A stretch of DNA of 64,000 nt from Desulfoglaeba alkanexedens ALDC. Its GTDB lineage: Bacteria > Desulfobacterota > Syntrophobacteria > Syntrophobacterales > DSM-9756. Made by a program: the position numbers and the translations under genes. The notes beneath the pieces were generated by a model. It made no database searches. It was not told the origin of the DNA and saw nothing but the letters and a program-made list of their open reading frames with translations. Below are positions 34,222-42,520 of the stretch, piece by piece (positions within the stretch are counted from its first letter, which is position 1; each line of letters begins with the position of its first letter). The stretch covers positions 1,977,501-2,041,500 of the forward strand of contig NZ_CP040098.1 in NCBI RefSeq assembly GCF_005377625.1, read 5' to 3'.

Positions 34222-35418
34222 ATGATCGGTTTTATTTATCAGCTTCGAGACGCCGGGGTGCCGGTGAGCGTCCGGTATGTGCTCGAATTCTATAGTGCGC
34301 TTCGCCGGGGGATCGCTCCGGACCTGGAGCGGCTGTTTTTGCTGGCACGCCTCATCTTCGTCAAACGGGTGGAACACTACGACTTGTTCGAACAGGTATT
34401 CGCCCAGTACTTCCTGGGGCTTGAAGGACGCGGGATCGACTGGGACGAACTGCTTTCCGAGAAGCCCTTCCGGGAGTGGCTCCGGGAGCAGCTGGCCACA
34501 GGGGGACTTTCGCCGGAGGAGCTTCGGGAATTCGATACGGACGAACTTCTCAGGCGGTTCTGGGAGACCGTGTTGAAGCAGGAAGGGCGACACCATGGCG
34601 GCAACCGCTGGGTGGGGACCGGCGGCCGTTCGCCCTATGGGCATAGCGGGCGTGTAGGGGGCGGTATCCGGGTTTACGGGGAGAGCCGGCACCGGTCGGC
34701 TCAAAAGGTGATCGGAGCTCGGCGGTACGTCAACTACAGCGACCGTTCTTCCTTCTCGGCGCAAAACCTCCGCCAGGTTCTGGATTCCCTGAAGAGCCTC
34801 CGGCCGGTGGGCCCGCTCACCGAGTTGGACGTGGATGAGACCATTCATCGCACGGCCAGGAACGCGGGCGAAATCGAGCTGGTCTTCACCCAGGAACTTC
34901 GAAACCGGGTGGAGCTGGTGGTGCTTCTCGATAACGGTGGAACGTCCATGCTGCCGTATGTGGCTCTGGTGAAAACGGTCTTCAGCAAGATCCGGGATGC
35001 CTTCCGCGAAGTGCGTTTCTTTTATTTCCACAATTGCATCTACGGAACGGTCTACCAGGACGTGCAGCGCCGGATTCCCGTGCCTTGGGAAAAACTCACC
35101 GGTTTGGAGCGGAAAACGCGATTGGTCGTTATCGGCGATGCCAACATGGCCCCGGCGGAACTCATGGCATCCTACGGATCGCTCGACATCGGCACCTCGG
35201 TTCGGAAGCCGGGATGGGAATGGCTGAAGGAACTCCGCGATGCCTTTCCCGTGAGCGTCTGGCTCAATCCCATACCCAGGGAAAACTGGTGCTATGAAAG
35301 TTCCACCATCGCCCGGGTCGGGGAACTCTTCCACATGGAAGACCTGACGCTCCTGGGAATCCGAAACGCCGTGGAATACCTGAACGTTCAGGGAAAGACG
35401 GTCGATCACGAGGGATGA
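34222..35418 (+). CDS. CoxE-like VWA-domain protein
   Basis: The 398-residue protein follows the MoxR gene. A helical N-terminus (IYQLRDAGVPVSVRYVLEFYSALRRG) is typical of CoxE-family proteins, then a Gly-rich stretch and a C-terminal VWA fold (LVVLLDNGGTSMLPYVALVK, FFYFHNCIYG, TRLVVIGDANMAP). The MIDAS DxSxS is changed to D-N-G-G-T-S, so metal binding may be weak or altered. MoxR-CoxE pairs help mature metal centres such as the CO dehydrogenase cluster; no such enzyme is nearby. Confidence 0.85.
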   Translation: MIGFIYQLRDAGVPVSVRYVLEFYSALRRGIAPDLERLFLLARLIFVKRVEHYDLFEQVFAQYFLGLEGRGIDWDELLSEKPFREWLREQLATGGLSPEELREFDTDELLRRFWETVLKQEGRHHGGNRWVGTGGRSPYGHSGRVGGGIRVYGESRHRSAQKVIGARRYVNYSDRSSFSAQNLRQVLDSLKSLRPVGPLTELDVDETIHRTARNAGEIELVFTQELRNRVELVVLLDNGGTSMLPYVALVKTVFSKIRDAFREVRFFYFHNCIYGTVYQDVQRRIPVPWEKLTGLERKTRLVVIGDANMAPAELMASYGSLDIGTSVRKPGWEWLKELRDAFPVSVWLNPIPRENWCYESSTIARVGELFHMEDLTLLGIRNAVEYLNVQGKTVDHEG

Positions 35419-35548
35419 TGCGTGGTCCGGGAAGGGGCCGGTTCCGAAGGCGGGAGCGGGAGGCCGCGCGGCCGGAGGCAAGCCTCCGAGCCGCTTCGGG
35501 ACGGTCCGCTCGCTCCGTGGTGCCGGCGGGGGGCACCTGAAAGGATTC

Positions 35549-36283
35549 ATGGCCTACATCGATCAGGAAGTGCGGCGCCTGGTGGGAAAGGCCGTTCACC
35601 GCTACGGACTCATCCAGGACGGCGACCGGATCGCCGTGGCGGTCTCCGGGGGAAAGGACAGCCTGCTGCTGCTCCGGCTCCTTCGCGAACGGCTTCGGCG
35701 CGTTCCCATCCATTACGACCTGATTGCAATCCACGTGGACCTGGGCTTCGACCTGGAACCCGCGGATCGATTGCAACGTTTCTTTCAGGAGGAAGGCTTC
35801 GATCATCGGATCCTGCGGACAGACTACGGCCTCCGGGCCCACTCGCCCGAAAACCGGGAAAACCCTTGTTTTCTTTGCGCCCGGCTGAGGCGGGCGGCCC
35901 TTTTCAGAACGGCCCGCGAACTCAAATGCGCCACTCTGGCGTTGGGGCACAATCAGGACGATTTCATCGAAACCTTTTTCATGAACATCTGCTACAGCGC
36001 TCAGACGGCCGGCATGGTTCCCCGCCAGCCCTTTTTCGGAGGCCGGTTGACCGTCATCCGCCCGCTGGCCCTGGTGGATTCGGAAAAGGCGGGAAGACTT
36101 GCCCGGCGGCTGGGGCTTCCGCGGATCGAAAACCCCTGTCCCACCGCGAAGAACAGCCGAAGGAGCGAAATCCGGAAGCTGCTCCAATCCCTCTACCGGC
36201 AGAACAGAAAGGTCCGGGGAAACATCTTCCATGCCATGAGCCACGTGAACCAGGAGTATCTGCCGCCGCCGCTCAAAGGCTGA
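35549..36283 (+). CDS. TtcA-like tRNA 2-thiocytidine synthetase family protein
   Basis: The 244-residue protein has the PP-loop SGGKDS in AVAVSGGKDSLLLL, the CxxC pair in NPCFLCARLRR, LGHNQDDFIETFFMN and a later Cys in ENPCPTAKNSRR. This is the TtcA layout, an Fe-S-dependent enzyme that thiolates cytidine 32 of tRNA. It is a little shorter than E. coli TtcA. It lies upstream of polA in the same direction. Confidence 0.88.
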   Translation: MAYIDQEVRRLVGKAVHRYGLIQDGDRIAVAVSGGKDSLLLLRLLRERLRRVPIHYDLIAIHVDLGFDLEPADRLQRFFQEEGFDHRILRTDYGLRAHSPENRENPCFLCARLRRAALFRTARELKCATLALGHNQDDFIETFFMNICYSAQTAGMVPRQPFFGGRLTVIRPLALVDSEKAGRLARRLGLPRIENPCPTAKNSRRSEIRKLLQSLYRQNRKVRGNIFHAMSHVNQEYLPPPLKG

Positions 36284-36371
36284 CCGCCACCGACCCCGAT
36301 GGATCTTTGGTCCCGCTTTTCGAAGGTTCGGCCGCGCCGCTTCGGACGGCGGGTGGGACAGGAGAGAAGGC

Positions 36372-39086
36372 ATGGCGATTCCGAAGAAGGCGCTGTACCT
36401 CATCGACGCCAGTTCATACATGTACCGGGCGTTTTACGCCCTGGGACGTCTTACCGGTCCTGACGGGAAGCCCACCCAGGCGATCTACGGGTTCGCCCAG
36501 ATGCTTCTCAAGGTTCTGCGCGAAAAGAAGCCGGAGCTGATCTGCGTGGTCTTCGACGCCCCCGGCCCCAACTTCCGCCACGAGCTGTATGCGTCCTACA
36601 AGGCCACCCGCCAGAAGATGCCCGAAGACTTGGCCGAACAGGTTCCCTTGATCAAGAAACTGGTGGCGCTCCATGGCCTGCCGCAGGCGGAACTGGAAGG
36701 GTTTGAAGCCGACGACATCATCGCGACCCTCGCCGGGCGGGCCTCCAAAGAGGACATCCCGGTGGTCGTCGTTTCCGCCGACAAGGATCTGCATCAACTG
36801 GTGGCCGACGGCCGCATCCTCCAGTGGGACCCGCAAAAGGACGAAATCTTCACCGAAAAAGAAGTGGCGGCACGGCTGGGGGTGAAGCCCTCCCAGGTAG
36901 CGGACCTTCTGGCTCTCATGGGCGACAGTTCCGACAACGTGCCGGGCGTGCCCGGCGTGGGGGAAAAGACCGCGCGGGACCTTCTGGCACGGTTTCCCAC
37001 CCTGGAGGCCGTCTACGAACACCTGGACGACGTGAAAAGCTCGGCGGTGCGGAAGAAGCTCGAAAACCACCGGGACCTGGCGTTCCTCTCCCGTGACCTG
37101 GTGGCGATTCGAGATGACGTGCCTTTGAATCTGGCACCCTCGGACTGCCGGCCGGGAGAACCCCGTTACCGGGATCTGCTGCGCCTTTACGAAGGACTGG
37201 GGTTTCGGAGCCTGGTGAAGAGCCTGCGGGAAGATCTGGAGTCCATGGGTCGGGAAGTGCCGCTCAGGAAAGATGCCTCGGAACGAACGGTCGCCGTGGT
37301 TCGAGACCTTTCAGAGTTGGAACGGGTGGTGCGGGAGATTCAAGGCCGGGAGCTTTTTTCTTTGGACCTGGAAACCACCTCGCAGGACGCTATGCGAGCG
37401 GAAATCGTGGGCATCGCGTTGAGTTGGGAAGACCACCGGGCGGTTTACATCCCTGTCGGGCACCGGGGCGAGGGAAGCGAAGGGCAGCTGGATGCGTCGC
37501 TTGTTCTGAAGACCCTTGCGCCGCTCCTGACACAGGATCGGCCGGGCAAGGCGGGCCAGAACATCAAGTATGAATGGGTGGTTCTCCAGCGGGCCGGGAT
37601 CGATCTTCGCGGGATCGCCTTCGACACCATGGTGGCCAGCTATCTGCTCGACCCGGGCCATCCTTCGCACAAGTTGGAACGCATTGCTGCGGAGTACCTG
37701 GGCGAGTCCATCCCCTCCTATGCCGACGTGGCGGGGAAGGGAAAGAGCCAGGTGAATTTTTCGCAGGTTCCGGTGGAAAAGGCCGCAGCCTACGCATGCA
37801 GCGATGCGGAAACCACCTGGCGGCTGGTTTCCGTCCTGGAGGCGAAGCTCGAGGAAGAAAAGCTCAAGGAACTTTTCGTCTCGTTGGAAATGCCCCTGGT
37901 CCGGGTGCTGGGCGCCATGGAACTCCGGGGCATCCGGGTGGACGCCCGCAAGCTGGAAGACATCTCCAGGGATTTGGAAACAAAGATCGAGGCGGTGGCC
38001 GCGGTCATCTACGATATGGCCGGCCGGGAGTTCAACATCCAGTCGCCCAAGCAACTGGCGGAGGTTCTTTTCGACAAGTTGTGCCTCAGGGTCGTCAAGC
38101 GCACCAAGACGGGCCCGTCCACAGACATGGAGGTGCTGGAAGAACTGGCGGCGGAACATCCCATCGCCGAACACGTGCTCACCTACCGGACCCTGGCAAA
38201 GCTCAAGGGCACCTACGTGGATGCTCTGCCGAAACTCATTCACCCGGAAACGGGCCGGATTCATACAAGCTACAACCAGGCGGTGACCGCCACCGGACGC
38301 CTCAGCAGCTCCGATCCCAACCTCCAGAACATTCCGGTGCGCGGTGAAGAGGGCCGGCGGATCCGGGAGGCCTTCGTGGCCGAACCGGGTCACGTGCTGC
38401 TGGCGGCGGATTATTCCCAGATCGAACTGCGGCTGCTGGCCCATTACAGCGGAGACGAACACCTGGTGGCGGCCTTTCGAGAGGGAGCCGATATCCACCG
38501 GCGCACCGCAGCCGAAATCTTCGGTGTGCCCTATCACGAAGTGACTTCCGAAATGCGCCGTCATGCGAAGACCATCAATTTCGGAATCATCTACGGCATG
38601 AGCCCTTACGGTCTGGCCCGGCAGCTTCGGATCGGGACCACGGCGGCCAAGGCCGCCATCGACCGCTATTTCGAACGCTACAGCGGCGTGAAAGCGTTTA
38701 TCGAACGAACGATCGAACACACCCGGAAGCTCGGGTATGCGGAAACGCTTCTGGGCCGAAGGCGGAAAATTCCCGAACTGCAGAGCCGCAACCGGACAGT
38801 GCGTCAGCAGGGGGAGCGCTTGGCGGTCAACACCCCCCTCCAGGGAACCGCGGCGGATCTCATAAAGAAGGCCATGATCGACATCGATCGTGTGCTGGCG
38901 GAAGAGGGTCTGAAGACGGCCATGCTGCTCCAAGTCCACGATGAACTGGTTTTCGAAGTGCCGGAGGAGGAACTGGAGACCGCCCGCAAGCTGGTTCAGG
39001 AAAAGATGGAAAAGGTCATCACGCTCAAGGTTCCCCTCACGGTGGACCTGGGCTGGGGACCCGATTGGTCCCGGGCCCACGGATAA
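36372..39086 (+). CDS. polA: DNA polymerase I
   Basis: The 904-residue enzyme has three domains: the 5' nuclease (LYLIDASSYMYRAFYA, GDSSDNVPGVPGVGEKTA), a 3'-5' exonuclease with its DxE site (FSLDLETTS, GQNIKYEW, YACSDAETTW), and the family A polymerase (TATGRLSSSDPNLQNIPVR, ADYSQIELRLLAH, AKTINFGIIYGMS, LQVHDELVFEVP). It fills gaps in repair and removes Okazaki primers. All catalytic motifs are present, and the length is normal. Confidence 0.97.
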   Translation: MAIPKKALYLIDASSYMYRAFYALGRLTGPDGKPTQAIYGFAQMLLKVLREKKPELICVVFDAPGPNFRHELYASYKATRQKMPEDLAEQVPLIKKLVALHGLPQAELEGFEADDIIATLAGRASKEDIPVVVVSADKDLHQLVADGRILQWDPQKDEIFTEKEVAARLGVKPSQVADLLALMGDSSDNVPGVPGVGEKTARDLLARFPTLEAVYEHLDDVKSSAVRKKLENHRDLAFLSRDLVAIRDDVPLNLAPSDCRPGEPRYRDLLRLYEGLGFRSLVKSLREDLESMGREVPLRKDASERTVAVVRDLSELERVVREIQGRELFSLDLETTSQDAMRAEIVGIALSWEDHRAVYIPVGHRGEGSEGQLDASLVLKTLAPLLTQDRPGKAGQNIKYEWVVLQRAGIDLRGIAFDTMVASYLLDPGHPSHKLERIAAEYLGESIPSYADVAGKGKSQVNFSQVPVEKAAAYACSDAETTWRLVSVLEAKLEEEKLKELFVSLEMPLVRVLGAMELRGIRVDARKLEDISRDLETKIEAVAAVIYDMAGREFNIQSPKQLAEVLFDKLCLRVVKRTKTGPSTDMEVLEELAAEHPIAEHVLTYRTLAKLKGTYVDALPKLIHPETGRIHTSYNQAVTATGRLSSSDPNLQNIPVRGEEGRRIREAFVAEPGHVLLAADYSQIELRLLAHYSGDEHLVAAFREGADIHRRTAAEIFGVPYHEVTSEMRRHAKTINFGIIYGMSPYGLARQLRIGTTAAKAAIDRYFERYSGVKAFIERTIEHTRKLGYAETLLGRRRKIPELQSRNRTVRQQGERLAVNTPLQGTAADLIKKAMIDIDRVLAEEGLKTAMLLQVHDELVFEVPEEELETARKLVQEKMEKVITLKVPLTVDLGWGPDWSRAHG

Positions 39087-39395
39087 CCAAAGTTTCACCC
39101 CGACACAAATCGGATTTCAACCGGAACGGAATCCCAAGTTCTTCTTTTTTCAACATGCGAACGTTCGATTCCTATCTTCCCCTTCCATTCTGCGCGAATC
39201 CTCTCGACCATCGACCGTTCGAATCCAGCGGCGTTGCTCCTGCCCGGGAGCCGGTGTCATAAGAACCGGATGTTCTCGTCCGCTTCTCTGAATCTCACCG
39301 CAAATGCCGTAGAAACAACGTCGCGCGATCATGGCACGATCTGTGCCTTCCTGCTTCCGAAGTCCGGCAACACACAGCAGTCAAGGAGATCCGGG
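39087..39395. other. 309-bp spacer after polA
   Basis: No gene is supported. Short frames have Cys/Ser-rich composition without motifs, and no clear hairpin with a T run follows polA. It probably contains the promoter of the two small OB-like genes, which I cannot place. Confidence 0.4.
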
Positions 39396-39662
39396 ATGAG
39401 GTGCGAGGGGGGTGATACGCAGGTCACCATCGTGGGAATCGTGACGCCTTGCGAGTGGGACGGTGAGGATCGGATTCGTTCATTTGCGGTTCACAGCTGG
39501 GACGAGCAACAAGTCATTATCGAGAACCGGGGCCGCGGCAGGCAACTGGAGCGGGTGCTTCGAAGAAAGGTCCGCGTGACGGGGCGGGTGACCACGTCGG
39601 AGGAAGGCAGAAAGACGATGGTGTTGGACCGCTTCGAAACGCTGGCGGACGATGATTCATGA
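39396..39662 (+). CDS. Small hypothetical protein with OB-fold-like pattern
   Basis: The 88-residue product starts at ATG 39396 with GGAG seven bases upstream. The alternating pattern VTIVGIVTPCEWDGED, RSFAVHSWDEQQVIIEN, RKVRVTGRVTTSEEGRKTMVLDRFE suggests a five-stranded OB-like barrel. No signal peptide. The next small gene encodes a secreted protein with a similar pattern. I do not recognise a named family. Confidence 0.6.
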   Translation: MRCEGGDTQVTIVGIVTPCEWDGEDRIRSFAVHSWDEQQVIIENRGRGRQLERVLRRKVRVTGRVTTSEEGRKTMVLDRFETLADDDS

Positions 39663-39712
39663 CAGGTCGGTTTGTTGGAAGGAAATCCATTGGAGCGCAT
39701 GAAAGGAGGGGG

Positions 39713-40009
39713 ATGAAGATGAAGGGGCGATGGGTTCGAGCCGTCTTTGTGACGCTGGTGTTCACGTTCATGGGGGTCATGCTGAACGGCCTTCCAGGGT
39801 CGGCGGAAGAAGGGGAAGTCGTGACGGTTCAGGGAGTGGTGCTGATTTTCGATGACGAGGTGGTGCTCCAGACCACCGACGGCGAGTACCTGGTGGAAGG
39901 GATCAACCTGATTCACCATGCGGGCAAGACGGTCAAGGTGACGGGAACCCTGGAGGAAGAGGAAGGGGACCGGATCATCAAGGCGACGCGCTTCGAACGG
40001 GTGCCGTGA
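39713..40009 (+). CDS. Small secreted protein with OB-fold-like pattern
   Basis: The 98-residue product has a signal peptide (VRAVFVTLVFTFMGVMLNG, cleavage near GSAEE), then VVTVQGVVLIFDDEVVLQTTDG, GKTVKVTGTLEEEEGDRIIKATRFERV, resembling bacterial OB-fold periplasmic proteins. AAAGGAGG lies just before the ATG at 39713; the ATG two codons later is also possible. It appears related in pattern to the preceding cytoplasmic protein. Function unknown. Confidence 0.65.
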   Translation: MKMKGRWVRAVFVTLVFTFMGVMLNGLPGSAEEGEVVTVQGVVLIFDDEVVLQTTDGEYLVEGINLIHHAGKTVKVTGTLEEEEGDRIIKATRFERVP

Positions 40010-40109
40010 GGCGTAAGGACCGGCAGCTGGGAACAGGAGCGTTGGATAACGGTACGCTTTCTGATTGAGATCGCCGACCCGGCGGATTCTCGACGAGGAG
40101 AACGATGAA

Positions 40110-41462
40110 ATGGAAGTAAGGGCGACCTTTATCGATTCGGCTTTTACCGAACAAGGATGTGAACCCGCTGAGGCCGGGGAACCTCCGAGCGAACCTCCGG
40201 GCGTAGTGCCCCTTCCCACCGCGCGGTCGGTGCAACAGTCCGAACGTCCTCGCCGGCCGCAGCCCATCCGTTTTATCGCGAGCAACCGTTCGAAAGAATT
40301 TATAAAACGCTGGTTTCCGGGGGTGAGCGTCACCCAGTGGAACGATTGGCGCTGGCAGGTCCGGAACCGAGTGCTCGGACGGCACCAGCTGGCCCGAGTG
40401 TTGGACCTTTCGGCCGAGGAGGAGGGGGCCTTTTCGGCGTTGGAGGGGAACCTCCCGGTATCGGTGACGCCTTACTACTTGAGTCTTCTCGCGCCGGACG
40501 ACCCCAGGGACGCGCTCAGGCGGACGGTGATCCCGACGACCGGCGAATTCATTTCGTCGCGGGGGGAGGCAGACGATCCCTTGGGCGAGGACGCCCATTC
40601 TCCGGTCGAAGGACTGGTGCACCGCTACCCGGACCGGGTGCTGTTCCTGGTGACCGGTTTCTGTTCCACCTACTGCCGTTACTGTACCCGGTCGCGCATG
40701 GTGGGACGCCAGGGAACGCACTCTTTCGGCAAGCGGCAGTGGGAACGGGCGATCGCTTACATCGAGGCCACGCCGGCCGTTCGGGATGTCCTCATTTCGG
40801 GCGGCGATCCATTGACTCTCGGGGATGAGGCTCTCGAATGGCTGATCTCGAGGCTTCGCCGTATTCCGCATGTGGAATTCATCCGGATCGGGACCAAGGT
40901 GCCGGTGGTGCTTCCCCAGCGCATCACGACGGCACTTGCGCGGATGCTGAAGCGCTATCACCCGCTTTTCATGAGTATCCATTTCACGCATCCGTCGGAG
41001 ATCACCCCCGAATCGACGCTCGCCTGCACGAGGCTCGCGGACTCCGGCATTCCGCTGGGAAGCCAGACGGTGCTTCTAAGCGGGATCAACGACGACGTGG
41101 CCACCATGAAGGCCCTTGTTCACGGGCTTCTTCGGATCCGCGTGCGCCCGTACTACCTGTATCAGTGCGACCCGATTTCGGGATCTTCCCACTTCCGGAC
41201 CTCGGTGGCCAAGGGGCTGGAGATTATCCAGGGGCTTCGGGGCCATACCACCGGCTACGCAGTGCCGACCTACGTGATTGACGCCCCGGGAGGCGGCGGG
41301 AAGATCCCTCTCCTTCCGCAAACCGTGATCGGTTGGGAAAACGGTGATCTTCTCATCCGGAACTACGAGGGTCGGACGTTCCGGTATCCCGATCCGTCCC
41401 CGGAGACCGTGGACTGGGCCGCCGGTTTATCTGTCGTGAGGGAAGGGGACGGCGCCCGATGA
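40110..41462 (+). CDS. KamA-family radical-SAM aminomutase (lysine 2,3-aminomutase-like)
   Basis: The protein is about 450 residues from ATG 40110 (GAGGAG upstream). It has the SAM-cluster motif CSTYCRYC (Cys185, 189, 192), ISGGDPL, and the PLP-lysine motif PGGGGK. The two Asp that bind the lysine side-chain amine in lysine 2,3-aminomutase are both retained (YQCDPISGSSHFRT and VIDAPGGGGK), which favours lysine over glutamate as substrate. Product would be beta-lysine. It overlaps the following ATP-grasp gene by four bases (ATGA-type coupling), pointing to a joint pathway. Confidence 0.88.
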   Translation: MEVRATFIDSAFTEQGCEPAEAGEPPSEPPGVVPLPTARSVQQSERPRRPQPIRFIASNRSKEFIKRWFPGVSVTQWNDWRWQVRNRVLGRHQLARVLDLSAEEEGAFSALEGNLPVSVTPYYLSLLAPDDPRDALRRTVIPTTGEFISSRGEADDPLGEDAHSPVEGLVHRYPDRVLFLVTGFCSTYCRYCTRSRMVGRQGTHSFGKRQWERAIAYIEATPAVRDVLISGGDPLTLGDEALEWLISRLRRIPHVEFIRIGTKVPVVLPQRITTALARMLKRYHPLFMSIHFTHPSEITPESTLACTRLADSGIPLGSQTVLLSGINDDVATMKALVHGLLRIRVRPYYLYQCDPISGSSHFRTSVAKGLEIIQGLRGHTTGYAVPTYVIDAPGGGGKIPLLPQTVIGWENGDLLIRNYEGRTFRYPDPSPETVDWAAGLSVVREGDGAR

Positions 41463-42520
41463 AGATCGGACTCACTTACGACCTGAGAAGCGCCTACCTG
41501 GCCGAAGGCTATTCGGAGCTGGAAACGGCGGAATTCGACCGGGACGACACAGTGGAAGCCATCGAGGCGGCGATCCGGTCGTGGGGGCATGAGACGGACC
41601 GCGTTGGGAAAATTTCGAGCCTGGTGCGCCGCTTGGCGGCTGGCGACCGGTGGGACCTGGTGTTCAACATTGCGGAAGGCTTTCGCGGAATCGGCCGGGA
41701 AGCCCAGGTGCCGGCGCTTCTTGATGCTTACGGGATCCCCTACACCTTTTCGGATCCCCTGGTGCTGGCGCTCACCCTCCACAAGGCCATGACCAAGCGG
41801 GTGGTCCGAGACCTGGGAATACCCACTGCGCCTTTCGCGCTGGTGCGGGACGAAGCGGACGTGGAAGCGGTGGCCCTCGATTTTCCGCTTTTCGCAAAGC
41901 CGGTGGCCGAAGGGACGGGAAAGGGAGTGACCGCCGCTTCGAAGATCGGCGACCGCGGCCAACTCCGAGTCGTCTGCCGCGACCTGCTCCAGACCTACCG
42001 GCAGCCGGTCCTGGTGGAAGCCTTTCTTCCGGGCCGGGAATTCACGGTGGGGATCGCGGGGACCGGGCCCAGCGCCCGCGTACTCGGGGTCATGGAAGTG
42101 GTGCTCCTGGAAAACGCCGACCGGGACGTCTACACCTACGGCAACAAGGAATGGTGCGAAGACCGGGTGTTGTACCGGCTGGCCGGCGATCCGGAAGCAC
42201 TGGCTGCAGGCGAAACGGCCCTCAACGCCTGGAGGGGACTGGAATGCCGGGACGCCGGGCGGGTGGACGTTCGTTCCGATGCAGGCGGCGTCCCCAACTT
42301 CATGGAAGTGAATCCGCTGGCGGGACTGCACCCCGAGCATTCGGACCTTCCCATCCTGTGCAAGCTGGCGGGAATAACCTTTCGCGATCTCATCGGCCTG
42401 ATCCTCGATTCGGCCATGGAGCGCGCGGGCGCCGGCCCGTATTTCCCGGGGCGGGTGCATTTTCCGGACGCGGTCTTCGGCGGCCCCGGCGGATGGTCCT
42501 CCGAAGCAGGGACGCCATGA
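41459..42520 (+). CDS. ATP-grasp ligase, D-Ala-D-Ala-ligase-like (first of pair)
   Basis: The 353-residue protein has an N-terminal Rossmann-like part (MKIGLTYDLRSAYLAEGYSE), LVFNIAEGFRGIGREAQVPALLDAYGIPYTFSD, the ATP-binding FPLFAKPVAEGTGKGV, LVEAFLPGREFTVGI and the metal site FMEVNPLAGLHPEHSDLP. These are D-alanine:D-alanine ligase family features, yet the neighbours are not cell-wall genes. It likely joins an amino acid or beta-amino acid to another carboxylate. It overlaps both neighbours by four bases. Confidence 0.88.
   Translation: MKIGLTYDLRSAYLAEGYSELETAEFDRDDTVEAIEAAIRSWGHETDRVGKISSLVRRLAAGDRWDLVFNIAEGFRGIGREAQVPALLDAYGIPYTFSDPLVLALTLHKAMTKRVVRDLGIPTAPFALVRDEADVEAVALDFPLFAKPVAEGTGKGVTAASKIGDRGQLRVVCRDLLQTYRQPVLVEAFLPGREFTVGIAGTGPSARVLGVMEVVLLENADRDVYTYGNKEWCEDRVLYRLAGDPEALAAGETALNAWRGLECRDAGRVDVRSDAGGVPNFMEVNPLAGLHPEHSDLPILCKLAGITFRDLIGLILDSAMERAGAGPYFPGRVHFPDAVFGGPGGWSSEAGTP

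Noticed and set aside
34120-35550. 476-codon minus-strand frame opposite the CoxE-like gene
   Set aside because: Shadow of a recognised gene; no motif and Pro/Arg/His-rich.
37311-39098. 595-codon minus-strand frame opposite polA
   Set aside because: Shadow of polA, whose catalytic motifs are unmistakable.
39978-40991. 337-codon minus-strand frame opposite the aminomutase
   Set aside because: Shadow of the KamA-family gene with His/Arg-rich composition.
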